Source: Smittia aterrima
Lineage: Eukaryota > Arthropoda > Insecta > Diptera > Chironomidae
NCBI GenBank assembly: GCA_033063855.1
Contig: CP093831.1
Coordinates: 23,994,001-24,058,000, forward strand
Direction of reading: 5' to 3'
Length of the DNA stretch: 64,000 nt
In this document: positions 1-9,518 of the stretch, in pieces
Layout of the letters: every line of letters starts with the position of its first letter
Position numbering within the stretch: the stretch's first letter is position 1
The notes under the pieces: model-generated
The model's database searches: none
Told to the model about the DNA's origin: nothing
Seen by the model: only the letters and a program-made list of their open reading frames with translations
Position numbers and translations under genes: made by a program

Positions 1-738
1 CAATTCAACAATTTCCACTTCCTTCTCTGATAAAGTTTTGGTAATCGCAATCAACTTCGAGCGATAGGATTTCTTCATTTGACTCTCGCAGTTAGCAGCA
101 ATTTCGTTAATGAACAAATTAAAGTCCGTGATGTCATCCGGAAATTTCTTGTCAATGCAAACATTTCCACGAAAGTTAATCAAAGTCAATGATGATGGTA
201 GATCGGTGTCAAATTTGCTGAGCATATTTTCTTCCACATTTAATAATTTTATTTTTAAATTTTTTACTAACAAGTCAGCTGGCAAGGACACAAGTTTGTT
301 CACGAAAAGGTAAAGTTCCTGCAATTCGATTAAATCCACAAATAGGTCTTCGGGTATTGTCGTCAGAGACGTTTGTTTTATCTGAACGAATGACACTTTC
401 TTACAATTCGTGAACACTTCCCGATGTATTCGATTAATCAATTTGCCGAAAATATCGAATCGTTCCATATTTTGATAGAAATTGCAAATTTTCGTAGGAA
501 CACGTTCAGTCTCTGCATTTTCAGAAATATGAAACGCTGTGACGTCTTCGTTTGTTTTAACCAACGATGTGAAATTTTCCGAAACGCCTGTCACTGTGAT
601 GTCGTCTTCAAGCACTTTAAGCTTTATCACTGTGCAATATTTCTTTTCTAATTGAAAATTAAAGTGACAATCGATTTGAAGGCTTTCAACGAATCCGCAG
701 ACAAAAAAAAGTAATAAAAAATATTTCAAGAGCTCCAT
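1..738 (-). CDS. LRR-coiled-coil (LRR-CC) family protein, 3' end beyond window
   Basis: An open frame runs from ATG at 738 to the left window edge with no stop (246 codons). The protein begins with a hydrophobic signal peptide (MELLKYFLLLFFVCGFVES), then an N-terminal region with paired cysteines, LRRs of the type LPADLLVKN, a cap motif CIDKKFPDDI, and the start of a coiled coil (KTLSEKEVEIVEL). It is closest to the gene at 38029-39069, almost colinear throughout. Function is unknown; a secreted or surface recognition role is inferred from architecture. An Inr-like TCAGT lies at 765-769 and a GATA-type site at 818-827 on the minus strand. Whether it ends in a membrane helix cannot be seen. 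Confidence 0.85.
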   Translation of the reverse strand, partial: MELLKYFLLLFFVCGFVESLQIDCHFNFQLEKKYCTVIKLKVLEDDITVTGVSENFTSLVKTNEDVTAFHISENAETERVPTKICNFYQNMERFDIFGKLINRIHREVFTNCKKVSFVQIKQTSLTTIPEDLFVDLIELQELYLFVNKLVSLPADLLVKNLKIKLLNVEENMLSKFDTDLPSSLTLINFRGNVCIDKKFPDDITDFNLFINEIAANCESQMKKSYRSKLIAITKTLSEKEVEIVEL

Positions 739-817
739 CTTCTCTGTTTGAAAGCTCAAATTAAACTGAAGAATATTGCAGGAACGACGCTAATCTCGGA
801 AATATAACTCGCGGACT

Positions 818-827
818 TCTTATCGCA
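818..827 (-). promoter_or_regulatory. GATA-type site TGCGATAAGA upstream of LRR-CC gene
   Basis: TGCGATAAGA on the minus strand, 80-90 bp upstream of the ATG at 738 and about 50 bp upstream of an Inr-like TCAGT (765-769). The same pair recurs upstream of most family members, which argues for function. Which GATA factor binds is inference. Confidence 0.5.
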
Positions 828-934
828 AGTTTCAAGCCATGTGGCCGCTTTGTTTTGAATAGAGTGTGAATAGAGAATGAAATTTCATAATTTTTATTTT
901 TATTTCTTCTAGTTTTAATCACAATTAAAAATCG

Positions 935-1072
935 TTAGGGATCATTTCTCTTCTTCTGATTCTTTTTCTCGCCTTCAGGTTTTTTCTTGAGCGTATCCCA
1001 ATATTGATCTTGACGATTTTTCTCTTCGATGTTTTTCTTCAGAGATTCAGGTGTCCATAACTTGTTTATCAT
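935..1072 (-). CDS. Small charged ORF of 45 aa, unidentified, possibly an exon or relic
   Basis: ATG at 1072 to TAA at 935 encodes a lysine-rich, mostly hydrophilic 45-residue peptide beginning MINKLWTPESLKKN. Degenerate versions of the WTPExLKK segment occur at about 41000-41060 and 42120-42300, so this belongs to a repeated gene or exon family in the window. No signal peptide or known domain is visible. It may be the last exon of a decayed gene rather than a free-standing gene. Confidence 0.3.
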   Translation of the reverse strand: MINKLWTPESLKKNIEEKNRQDQYWDTLKKKPEGEKKNQKKRNDP

Positions 1073-1412
1073 TCGGAAGTAGATTTATAAATTATAAATT
1101 CAGTTTCTACTAAGAATCTTCGGTCTTTTCTTTATTTGTATGCAAAAGGTCGAGAAGACTAAAAATCACATTGCTCGACCTAAAAATAAATTTAGCAGAT
1201 TTTCCCAAGAAAACACATTAAATTTTTTGTTTCATAATTTATTCGAAAGATTAAACAATCTTTCCTGGAAATTCCAGAGCGCGTCATGTATTAGCGACGA
1301 CAAATTTTGAGATAAGAAGTGCGAAGATGTGCTTTGTTGCAGAGAAGAGCAAAATATATGTGAAATAAATTTGACAACAAATCATCATTAAAGATTATTT
1401 TTTATTTGCATG
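1073..1412. other. Intergenic, no gene seen
   Basis: AT-rich. The segment around 1225-1285 (palindromic GAAAGATTAAACAATCTTTC and a following TTCCAGAG block) recurs near 34725-34790 beside another LRR-CC relic, so it is probably decayed family flank. No open frame is convincing. Confidence 0.4.
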
Positions 1413-1688
1413 CAAGTTACGTAGTAAAGTCATATTAAAATTAAATCAAAGCTGAAAATGTGTGTCGAAGGCTCTCGACAGATTACGTGAGAAAGACAAA
1501 CATCAGCAAATATTTTAAAAGCTTCATGTTCACTGATTAATGGCTCAGTGCAAGTTACGTAGTAAAGTCACTCTAAAATTAAATCAAAGCTGAAAATGTG
1601 TGTCGAAGGCTCTCGACAGATTCCGTGAGAAAGACAAACATCAGCAAATATTTTAAAAGCTTCATGTTCACTGATTAATGGCTCAGTA
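1413..1688 (-). repeat. 138-bp tandem duplication carrying an LRR-CC signal-peptide relic
   Basis: Two adjacent copies (1413-1550 and 1551-1688) differ at only a few positions. Each holds, on the minus strand, an ATG (1527 and 1665) followed by a family signal peptide (MKLLKYLLMFVFLT) that runs into a stop, preceded by the family's usual upstream sequence. These are orphan 5' ends of a lost LRR-CC gene, duplicated after decay. Confidence 0.7.
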
Positions 1689-1753
1689 CAAAGTAATTCA
1701 AAATAAGTTTTCTGATTCTTTTTATTTCACGCTACACTTTTAGCGATTCCATT

Positions 1754-2857
1754 TTATTCATTTTCAATCAAATTTCTCAAGTCGAAATCATCATTTGTCT
1801 TTTTTTCATTTAATTTTTTCGAAACGTGACGTCGCATTGAAACAATAATCATTATCAAAATTAGAACGAAGACAATCGTCATTGCGATAAAGTTTATCTT
1901 GTGGCTACAATCTTCTTCGAAGTCATTCACCCTTGCGTTTAAGTTATCATTTTTTTGCTTGATTTTTGAGAGGTTCTCGGAACATTCTTTTCGCGATAGT
2001 TCCATAATCTCGTTATTTTCCGTAAGATTACTTTGTAGAAATTTATTATTCTTATCGCAAATGACAAGACTATGCTCCAGTTCTTCGTTTTTCTGAGAAA
2101 GTTTGTTGAACTTTGTCTTTTTCTCTGTCAAGGCAATCGTCAGGTTTTCCATTCTCTGTTTTAATTTCGTGATTTCGTCTTGTTTCTCTGATAAACTTTT
2201 GTTTAGCGCGATCGCTCTTGAGCAATTGGATGCAACTTCGTTTTTGAACTCGTCGAAGTCCACGATGTCTTTTGGAAACTTCTTGTCGATGCAAACATTA
2301 TTGCGAAAGTCAATCGTTGTCAATGATGATGGCAGTTTCGTGTCAATTATGCTGAGTTGATTGTTTTCTGCTTCTAATGTTTCTAATTTTGAGTTTTCCC
2401 CGAATAAGTCAGCTGGCAAGGCCTCAAATTTGTTGCCATAGAAGGTAACATGCTTTAATTCGATTAAATCCATGAAAAGATCTCCGGGCAATGTCTTTAG
2501 AGAAGTGTAGTGGATTAGAACTGCCAAAACTTTCTTGCAGTTTGTGAACACTTCGCGATTAATTTGATGAACTAACTTGCCGGCAATATGAAAATATTCT
2601 ATGTTTCGAAAGAAATAGCAAACTTTTGTAGGAACACGTTCAGTCTCAACGGAAATCCAAAACTCCTTGACATCGTCGTTGCTTTTGATCTCAGTTGTGT
2701 AATTTCCCGAAATTCCCGTGATTTCAACTCCGTTTTCAAGATCCAGAAGCGTAATCACTATGCACTCATCTGCTCCATAAAACAAACATTCCAGTCGAAG
2801 GTTCTCTACGGATCCGAAGAAGAAGAAAGAAATTAGAAAATATTTCCAGAGCTCCAT
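1754..2857 (-). CDS. LRR-CC family protein, membrane-anchored
   Basis: Intact 367-residue frame. Residues 1-20 form a signal peptide. The Cys-containing N-terminal region follows to about 115, then LRRs (LTTLPxDLFxDL type; NKFEALPADLF), the cap NVCIDKKFPKDI near 190, and a long coiled coil (about 215-310). A hydrophobic helix at about 318-340 is followed by a basic stop-transfer stretch (MRRHVSKK) and an acidic tail ending DLRNLIENE. The predicted topology is type I. The tail contains D-x3-L-I, a dileucine-type sorting signal by pattern. Function is unknown; analogy to LRR plus coiled-coil immune proteins of mosquitoes is inference. The start is set by the signal peptide and the conserved upstream block. 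Confidence 0.88.
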   Translation of the reverse strand: MELWKYFLISFFFFGSVENLRLECLFYGADECIVITLLDLENGVEITGISGNYTTEIKSNDDVKEFWISVETERVPTKVCYFFRNIEYFHIAGKLVHQINREVFTNCKKVLAVLIHYTSLKTLPGDLFMDLIELKHVTFYGNKFEALPADLFGENSKLETLEAENNQLSIIDTKLPSSLTTIDFRNNVCIDKKFPKDIVDFDEFKNEVASNCSRAIALNKSLSEKQDEITKLKQRMENLTIALTEKKTKFNKLSQKNEELEHSLVICDKNNKFLQSNLTENNEIMELSRKECSENLSKIKQKNDNLNARVNDFEEDCSHKINFIAMTIVFVLILIMIIVSMRRHVSKKLNEKKTNDDFDLRNLIENE

Positions 2858-2912
2858 GATCTTTGATTAAGTTCTCTGGATAAACTGAAGCTGGCATGCG
2901 AATCTCGTAACT

Positions 2913-2922
2913 TTTTATCGCA
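2913..2922 (-). promoter_or_regulatory. GATA-type site upstream of LRR-CC gene
   Basis: Minus-strand TGCGATAAAA, about 60 bp upstream of the ATG at 2857, with Inr-like TCAGT at 2884-2888 between them. Same arrangement as in other family members. Confidence 0.4.
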
Positions 2923-3043
2923 AATTTTTTTTAGGCCAAATAGGCCTATGCGTCTATTTATTTTATTCGCTACAGTTTTGTCGAGATAGAAAAACTCAAC
3001 GAAACGAAAGAAGTTAGAAAAAAAAGGTTTTATTCGTTTTCAA

Positions 3044-4003
3044 TTAAGTTGACATGTTTATATCATAAATCACTGTTGGCCGCTTTGACTTTCTTGAAGT
3101 TCGAGTATCATGTCGTCGCCAGAAAATCAAAAGTGTTATCGAAATGAGAGCGATCAAAATTATCAGAATGATGAAGTAACCAAAATGAATCCTTTGATTG
3201 CAGTTGTCTGGTAAATCGTTGTTGATCGATGGAAGCAAAGTCGCACTGTTCAAAATTTCCTTTTCATTTCTCAATTTCTTAATCTCCTCTTCTTTTTCTG
3301 ATAGATATTTTTCAACTGCGGCTAACTTTGAACGACAAGATTTCTTAACCGAACAACTAGAGACAACGTCGTCAATGAACAAATCGAAGTCTGCGACGTC
3401 ATCCGGAAATCTCTTGTTGATGCAAATGTTACCATCTAACCAAATCGAAGTCAATGTTGATGGTAGAACAGTGTCGATTGTGCTGAGACGATTGTTGTCC
3501 AAATGTATTAATTTCAATTTTGAATTATTTACGAACAAATCAGCCGGTAAAGAAACAAGTTCGTTCTTGTGAAGGTAAAGTTCCGTTAAATCTGATAAAT
3601 CTACGAAGAGATCTTCAGGCAATGTCGTCAGGGGAGTAGAAGTGATCATGACTTTCCATACTTTCTTGCAATTGGCGAACACTTCACGATTGATTTGTTT
3701 AATATGCGTTCCGTGAATATTAATGCGTTCCAAGTTTCGAAAGAAATTGCAAATATTTGTCGGCGCATGTTCAGTCTCAATGTCATGACTCAAAGAAAAT
3801 TCCTTGACGTCGTCGTTTGTTTTTATCTCTGATGTGTAATTTCCCGAAATTTCAGTCACTGCGAAATCGTTCTCAAGAAGTTTTAGCGTTTTCACAATGC
3901 ACTCTTCTACTCCGTCGTATAATCGAAACTCACAATCGACTCGAACGCTTACGACAAATCCGGTGAAGGAAAAGAAAATTAGAAAATATTTTAAGAGCTT
4001 CAT
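3044..4003 (-). CDS. LRR-CC family protein, short coil, membrane-anchored
   Basis: 319 residues from the ATG at 4003. The frame is open to an upstream ATG at 4042, but the conserved MKLLKYFLIFF signal peptide starts at 4003 and an Inr-like TCAGTTT lies just upstream, so the internal start is preferred. It has an N-terminal Cys region, LRRs (DLTELYLHKNELVSLPADLF), cap NICINKRFPDDV, a short coiled coil (KYLSEKEEEIKKLRNEKEIL), then a transmembrane helix at about 274-296 and a basic cytoplasmic tail. The coil is much shorter than in the genes at 39278 and 42758. Unlike the other membrane forms, the tail lacks the NLIENE-type ending. Confidence 0.86.
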   Translation of the reverse strand: MKLLKYFLIFFSFTGFVVSVRVDCEFRLYDGVEECIVKTLKLLENDFAVTEISGNYTSEIKTNDDVKEFSLSHDIETEHAPTNICNFFRNLERINIHGTHIKQINREVFANCKKVWKVMITSTPLTTLPEDLFVDLSDLTELYLHKNELVSLPADLFVNNSKLKLIHLDNNRLSTIDTVLPSTLTSIWLDGNICINKRFPDDVADFDLFIDDVVSSCSVKKSCRSKLAAVEKYLSEKEEEIKKLRNEKEILNSATLLPSINNDLPDNCNQRIHFGYFIILIILIALISITLLIFWRRHDTRTSRKSKRPTVIYDINMST

Positions 4004-4317
4004 GTTTTCTGATTGAGAGATGAAAGTAAACTGAAGAAGCAAAAAATACTTTTGCTCACGCGAAATATTTTTATTTAAAAATAGATTTTTGATTAGCGGC
4101 TTTCCTCAATTTTTTATTTAAAATGTCGATAAAAATATTTACAAAAGTAGACAACAAATATTGTTTTTAAAAAATCCTGCGTGTTGATTATTTTATGTTT
4201 ATTTTGCAGTATCCACCTCAAGTGATGAGGTAATGAGTTAAATCTTGGAAAGGCAAATCAACCAAAAAACACAAACAAAAAACCCTTTTTGAAAAACACA
4301 AACGAGCAAATATTTAC

Positions 4318-6219
4318 TTAGACAAGAATTGAAATTCGATTTGGTCTCGTCAGACGAAACCAAATTCTCTTCAGATGAAAATGACAGAGCTCGGCAACGA
4401 ATGCGATGACCGACAATGATAAAGCGCAAAGCCAAATGTAAAATCCAGTCGCGAGATGCTCCATCGTGAGAACAACAAGATTCGATTCTTCTGCTTTCCT
4501 CACTTTCAGTTCAGCAAAATATTTTAACCGATTTGACCAATTTTCAATAATTCCGCTTTCGATGAATCCTGAATCAACAACTTTCGGATCGATCGAATGA
4601 TGCAATTCAATCGCCATGTTAACGCTTAAAATGTTGACTTCCAAGTAATTGAAAGTAAGGGTGTCCGTATATTTGCTGCTTCTACTGAGATAAACAGTAC
4701 TTTCCAGAATGCATCCGTCGAACGAGGGATTTTGAATTTGAACGAAACGTAATGGTGTGTCCTTGAATGTCATATTTTTGAAGTTTAGTCTAGAAGATAT
4801 GAAATACAAAATGATTACTTAAACGCTAAAAGACTTTTAGTAAAACACTTACGGCTTCAAGACATCTAAATTCAATGAATCTCGAAATTTTTCATCCGCT
4901 GAAGTGTAAACTGGAATGTTCATCTTCACGATTTGCTCGAGTGAGCTGATTGGTTTCTTTTGTGGATTCGTTGTCAGAAACACGAAGTAGACTCCTTGGT
5001 AAGCTGTCCTCATGATTAAACTGAAGATGACGAAGTTCATGAGCAGAATCCTGGCCACGTTTCTTGTTGGTAATTTGAGTTGTCCGATTCCCATAAAAGT
5101 TGCGACAATATTCAATCCAGGAGACGAAACATTCTTGCCATTAACAAACTCAACGATCGAGGGAGATCTCGAGAGTCTCACAAGAAAAACGACTGAGAAA
5201 GCTGAGGCGAAGACCAAAGCAAGAAGAATCCAAGTTAACTCATCGAACGGTAGAATAAACTTTTCTTCTGATGTGTAGAAAGCTCCAGGAGGAACGACGA
5301 TCGTTATTTCGTCTGTGAAAATTAGTTTACTGATTGATGAATATTCGAAGAATTCTTGAATAATGGGTAACATCTGTAGATGCCAATCACACTCAGGCTG
5401 CGTGTTGTATTCCTTTCTCTCAGTTAGGTTCAGATATCGAGGAGGATCTGTTTCAAAGTCGTCAAACAGCCAAGGTTCCATTGTGAAGTTCAATCGACGA
5501 CTCATTTCCTCTATCAAATTGAAGAAATATCCTTCAGTGTGAATGTTCTCAACTTTACCATCTTCGGTTGTTGTCCAGTTGTACTCGTTCTCAAGAAACG
5601 AACTCAATAAGTAACAAATCCTGAGAGTGCAACCATGAAAATTATCGATTATTGCGTTTGAAAATTTGTTCGTCGTCCATTTCAATTTCTTTTCCGAGAA
5701 TCTGTTGATTTCGATCACTTGTTGCTGGTGACAAGCTTGTGGCGTGAACCGAGCATTTTCTTTCAAGTAAATTTGTCCTTTCTCTTCGATCAGATATTGA
5801 TTAATCGGATAATATTCTCCTGGTAAGTGTCCCAAGACCTCGCTTGTATTAAGGTTCGGGCAAACGATGAGAAGATGGCGTTTCTTGCTGTCCGATGGAT
5901 GTCTGGTTATATTTCGATCAAAGATTATGAAACTTTCCAGTTTATCGAAAATGAAAATCGCTGATGTATTGAATTTGTACGAGACGTTTGCTGATTGATT
6001 CACTTGCGTCACCCGATAAGCCAAATTTCCGAGAAGTTTAATTGTTTCGTCAACTAAGCTCAGGTTCTTCGAATTATACACAATTTCAAATGTTTTTCCG
6101 TTTTTCACAAAACTCTTTTTTGCGTATTCCTTGATAGCAAACGCCAATAAGTTTTCTTTGGCAAAGCCAGCACTGATATTTAAAGAAATCACTAGCAATA
6201 ATAGAAAGTTCCACTTCAT
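4318..6219 (-). CDS. Divergent ionotropic receptor (IR), two exons
   Basis: Exon 1 is 4853-6219 and exon 2 is 4318-4789, joined across a 63-bp GT-AG intron (GTAAGTG...TTCTAG) with frame kept; 612 residues. It has a signal peptide (1-20), an N-glycosylation-rich extracellular region, TM1 at about 329-349, a re-entrant pore segment (about 368-382, VATFMGIGQLKLP), TM2 at 389-416 and TM3 at about 571-592. This is the layout of ionotropic glutamate receptor-like channels lacking a full amino-terminal domain. Such divergent IRs act as chemosensory subunits on sensory dendrites (family knowledge). A close paralogue lies at 7027-8928 in the same orientation. No ligand can be assigned. Confidence 0.88.
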
Positions 6220-7026
6220 CCTTCAACGAAAGGATTGTAACTGAAGTGTTCGTGCTTGTTCAATACTTTGATTAGAATCTCGATGTGTTCAAGAAGCTCT
6301 GAACATGATTGAAGCTAAGACATTTGACTTGAGATTGGACACATAAAGAGCGTTACTTTTTATGTCACCTTTGCGGTTGCTCCAGAAGAGGAAGGGTATA
6401 GAATTTAATTTTTTTGATTCTTTAAAACAATGTTTAGCCGAATATTTTTCAGACTTAAAAGTAGTCCATTGACTGAAATCTGCTGATCAAGAATCTACCT
6501 GGACTTGGTTCGAATCCCAGGAAAATAAAAAGAATTATGTATGATTTGTAAAGTTTCTCGTTTTTTTTTTAATTTGATTATAATACTTTGATCATGAATT
6601 GTGGAAAACTTTATTTTCAAGATTGCGTGAACGAATTTTTTTTAGCGGAATGAAAGAGTGTATGAAAGTCTATGTTGTCTAATAGAAGTTTTAGTAGAAG
6701 TTTTTAGCCAAATACTTCTAAAATATAGTTCAATTGCAATTGATGAAATCACTTTGAATAATTGGTCGAGATTCATTTGGATCGGGTTCGAATCCCAATT
6801 AACTTTCAAACAAAAAGGACATTTGTATTTTGCTTTTTTGTTAAATCAAATGAAACGATTTAACAAGAAAACTTTTTATTTTCATCAAATATTCACAAAG
6901 TCAAAACAGATAGTAGTTATTTCGTATCAACTGTTTAGCAGCTAAACTTTAAGTTATCCGCTCACTTCGATTAACCCATTTCACTCATTAACAGACTTCA
7001 CTCAAACAATTTCTAAAACACTCAAT
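6220..7026. other. Spacer between IR paralogues with two tRNA B-box-like sites
   Basis: No convincing gene. GGTTCGAATCCCAGG (near 6512-6526) and GGGTTCGAATCCCAA (near 6784-6798) match the B-box/T-loop consensus of tRNA genes, but no full cloverleaf could be folded around either. The open frame at 6658-6945 has no signal peptide or domain and is probably chance. Confidence 0.4.
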
Positions 7027-8928
7027 TTAGACAAGAATTGAAATTCGATTTGATCTCGTCAGACGAAACCAAATTCTCTTCAGATGAAAATGACAGAGCT
7101 CTGCAATGAATGCGATGACCGACAATGATAGAGCGCAAAGCCAAATGTAAAATCCAGTCGCGAGATGATCCATCGAGAGAACAACAAGATTCGATTCTTC
7201 TGCTTTCCTTACTTTAAGTTCAGCAAAATATTTTATGCGATTTGACCAATTTTCGATAATTCCGCTTTCGATGAATCCTGAATCAACAACTTTCGAATCG
7301 AACGAATGATGCAGTTGAATTGCGATGCTTATTGTAAAAATGTTGACTTCCAAGTAATTGAAAGTAAGGGTGCCCGTATATTTGCTGCTTCTACCGAGAT
7401 AAACAGAAGTTTCTAGAATGCATCCGTCAAACGAAGAATTTTGAATTTGAACGAAACGTAATGGCGTTTCCTTGATTGTCATATTTTTAAAGTTTAGTCT
7501 GAAAGATATGAAATACTTTTTTACTTAAACGCTAAAAGTTTTCTAGTAAAACACTTACGGCTTCAAGACATCTAAATTCAATGAATCTCGAAATTTTTCA
7601 TCCGTTGAAGTGTAAACTGGAATGTTCATCTTCACGATTTGATCCAGTGAGCTGATTGGTTTCTTTTGTGGATTCGTTGTCAGAAACACGAAGTAGACTC
7701 CTTGGTAAGCAGTTCTCATGATTAAACTGAAGATGACGAAGTTCATGAGCAGAATCCTGGCAACGTTTCTTGTTGGTAATTTGAGTTGTCCGATTCCCAT
7801 GAAAGTTGCGACAATATTTAATCCAGGAGACGAAACATTCTCGCCATTAACAAATTCAACGATCGAATGAGATCTCGAGAGTCTCACAAGAAAAACTACT
7901 GAGAAAGCTGATGCGAAGACCAAAGCGAAAAAAATCCAAGTTAACTCATCGAATGGTAGAATAAACTTTTCTTCTGATGTGTAGAAAGCTCCAGGAGGAA
8001 CGACGATCGTCATTTCGTCTGTGATAATTAGTTTACTGATTGATGAATATTCGAAGAAATATTCAACAATGGGTAACAAATGTAGACGCCAATCACAATA
8101 AGGCTCCGTGTTGTAAACCTTCTTTTCAGTGACATTCAGATATCGAGGAGGAATAGTTTCAATGAAGTCAAAGAGCCAAGTCTCCATTGTAAAGTTCAAT
8201 CGACGACTCATCTCTTTAGCCAGGTTGAAGAAATATCCTTCAGTATGAATGTTTTCAACGTTACCATCTTTGGTTGTTGTCCAGCTGTACTCATTCTCAA
8301 GGAAATTACTAGCAAAGTAACAAACCCTGAGCGTGCAACCATGAAAATTATCGATTATTGCATTTGAAAATTTGTTCGTCGTCCATTTCAAACTTTTCTT
8401 CGAGAATCTGTTGATTTCGATCACTTGTTGCTGGTGACAAGCTTGTGGCGTGAACCGAGCATTTTCTTTCAAGTAAATTTGTCCTTTCTCTTCGATCAAA
8501 TATTGATTAATCGGATAATATTCTCCTGGTAAGTGTCCCAAGACCTCGCTTGTATTAAGGTTCGGGCAAACGATGAGAAGATGGCGTTTCTTGCTGTCCG
8601 ATTCGTGTCTGGTTATATTTCGATCAAAGATTATGAAACTTTCCAGTTTATCAAAAATGAAAATCGCTGATGTATTGAATTTGTACGAGACGTTTGTCGC
8701 AAATTCGTCCACTTGCGTCACTCGATAAGCCAGTCCACTGAGAAGTTTTATTGTGTCGTCAACTAAGCTCAGGTTCTTCGAATTATACACAATTTCAAAA
8801 GTTTTTCCGTTTTTCACAAAATTGTTTTCTGCGTATTCCTTGATAGCAATCGGTACTAAGTTTTCTTCGGAATAGCAAGCACTGGTACTTACAGAAATTA
8901 AAAATAAAAAAAGAAAAGGCCACTTCAT
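7027..8928 (-). CDS. Divergent ionotropic receptor (IR), second tandem copy
   Basis: Exon 1 is 7559-8928 and exon 2 is 7027-7498, joined over a 60-bp intron at the same site as in the copy at 4318; 613 residues. The two proteins align end to end, with the same glycosylation sites, pore segment and three membrane helices. Differences cluster in the S1-like ligand-binding half (for example DPPRYLNLTE versus IPPRYLNVTE) while the pore and TM2 are nearly unchanged. It is a recent tandem duplicate, probably a chemoreceptor subunit. Start chosen at the signal peptide MKWPFLFLFLISV. Confidence 0.88.
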
Positions 8929-9518
8929 CTTTCAACGAAAGGTTTGGAACTAAATTGTTCGTAAGGATAAAACATGTTCAATATTTTTGATCAAAATCTT
9001 GATGTGTTTTAAAAGCTCTGAACATGTTTACAGGAATACTTTTAGTTTCAACTGTATGAGCACGTTTGTTTTGTTTAAAAAGCGTTCTCACAATGTACTC
9101 TCCTTTGCACCCATTCTCTCCTATCTTCTTTTACTCCTTTCTCTTCTCTCTCAGAAATTCTAATACAGAAAAAGAAAAATAATTTAAGGGATAAGATTCT
9201 AATTCATGTCATTCTCAAAAAGTCTTTCGTTGTTATTAGTCGAGTGAGTTCATGGAGTAGCAGAAGAATTTTTTGTGTTAATTGGTTGTTAAGAAGTAGA
9301 TAACTAACAAAGATTGAACGAAATAAAGCGAAATACTTCTTTGTCAGTTTCAAACAGACTGTTTGTAAAGCTATTAGATGTTAAAGTTGAAAGTGTAAAA
9401 ACGATCTCAGTATTTAATATCTATCACCATTTCAAAGTATTTGATTTAATTCTCAACACGTGCCATCCTAAAAATTCAAAAAAGTATTTATTTTGCTTTC
9501 AAGGCAAAGATTATCACT
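8929..9518. other. Intergenic between IR and F-box gene
   Basis: Probable shared upstream region of the minus-strand IR gene and the plus-strand F-box gene. A pyrimidine tract with AG just before 9502 may be the acceptor of a 5'UTR intron, as seen in the related F-box genes at 47440 and 47880. No gene seen. Confidence 0.35.

Noticed and set aside
6658..6945. 95-codon plus-strand frame between the IR genes
   Set aside because: No signal peptide, no domain, low-complexity AT-rich codons.
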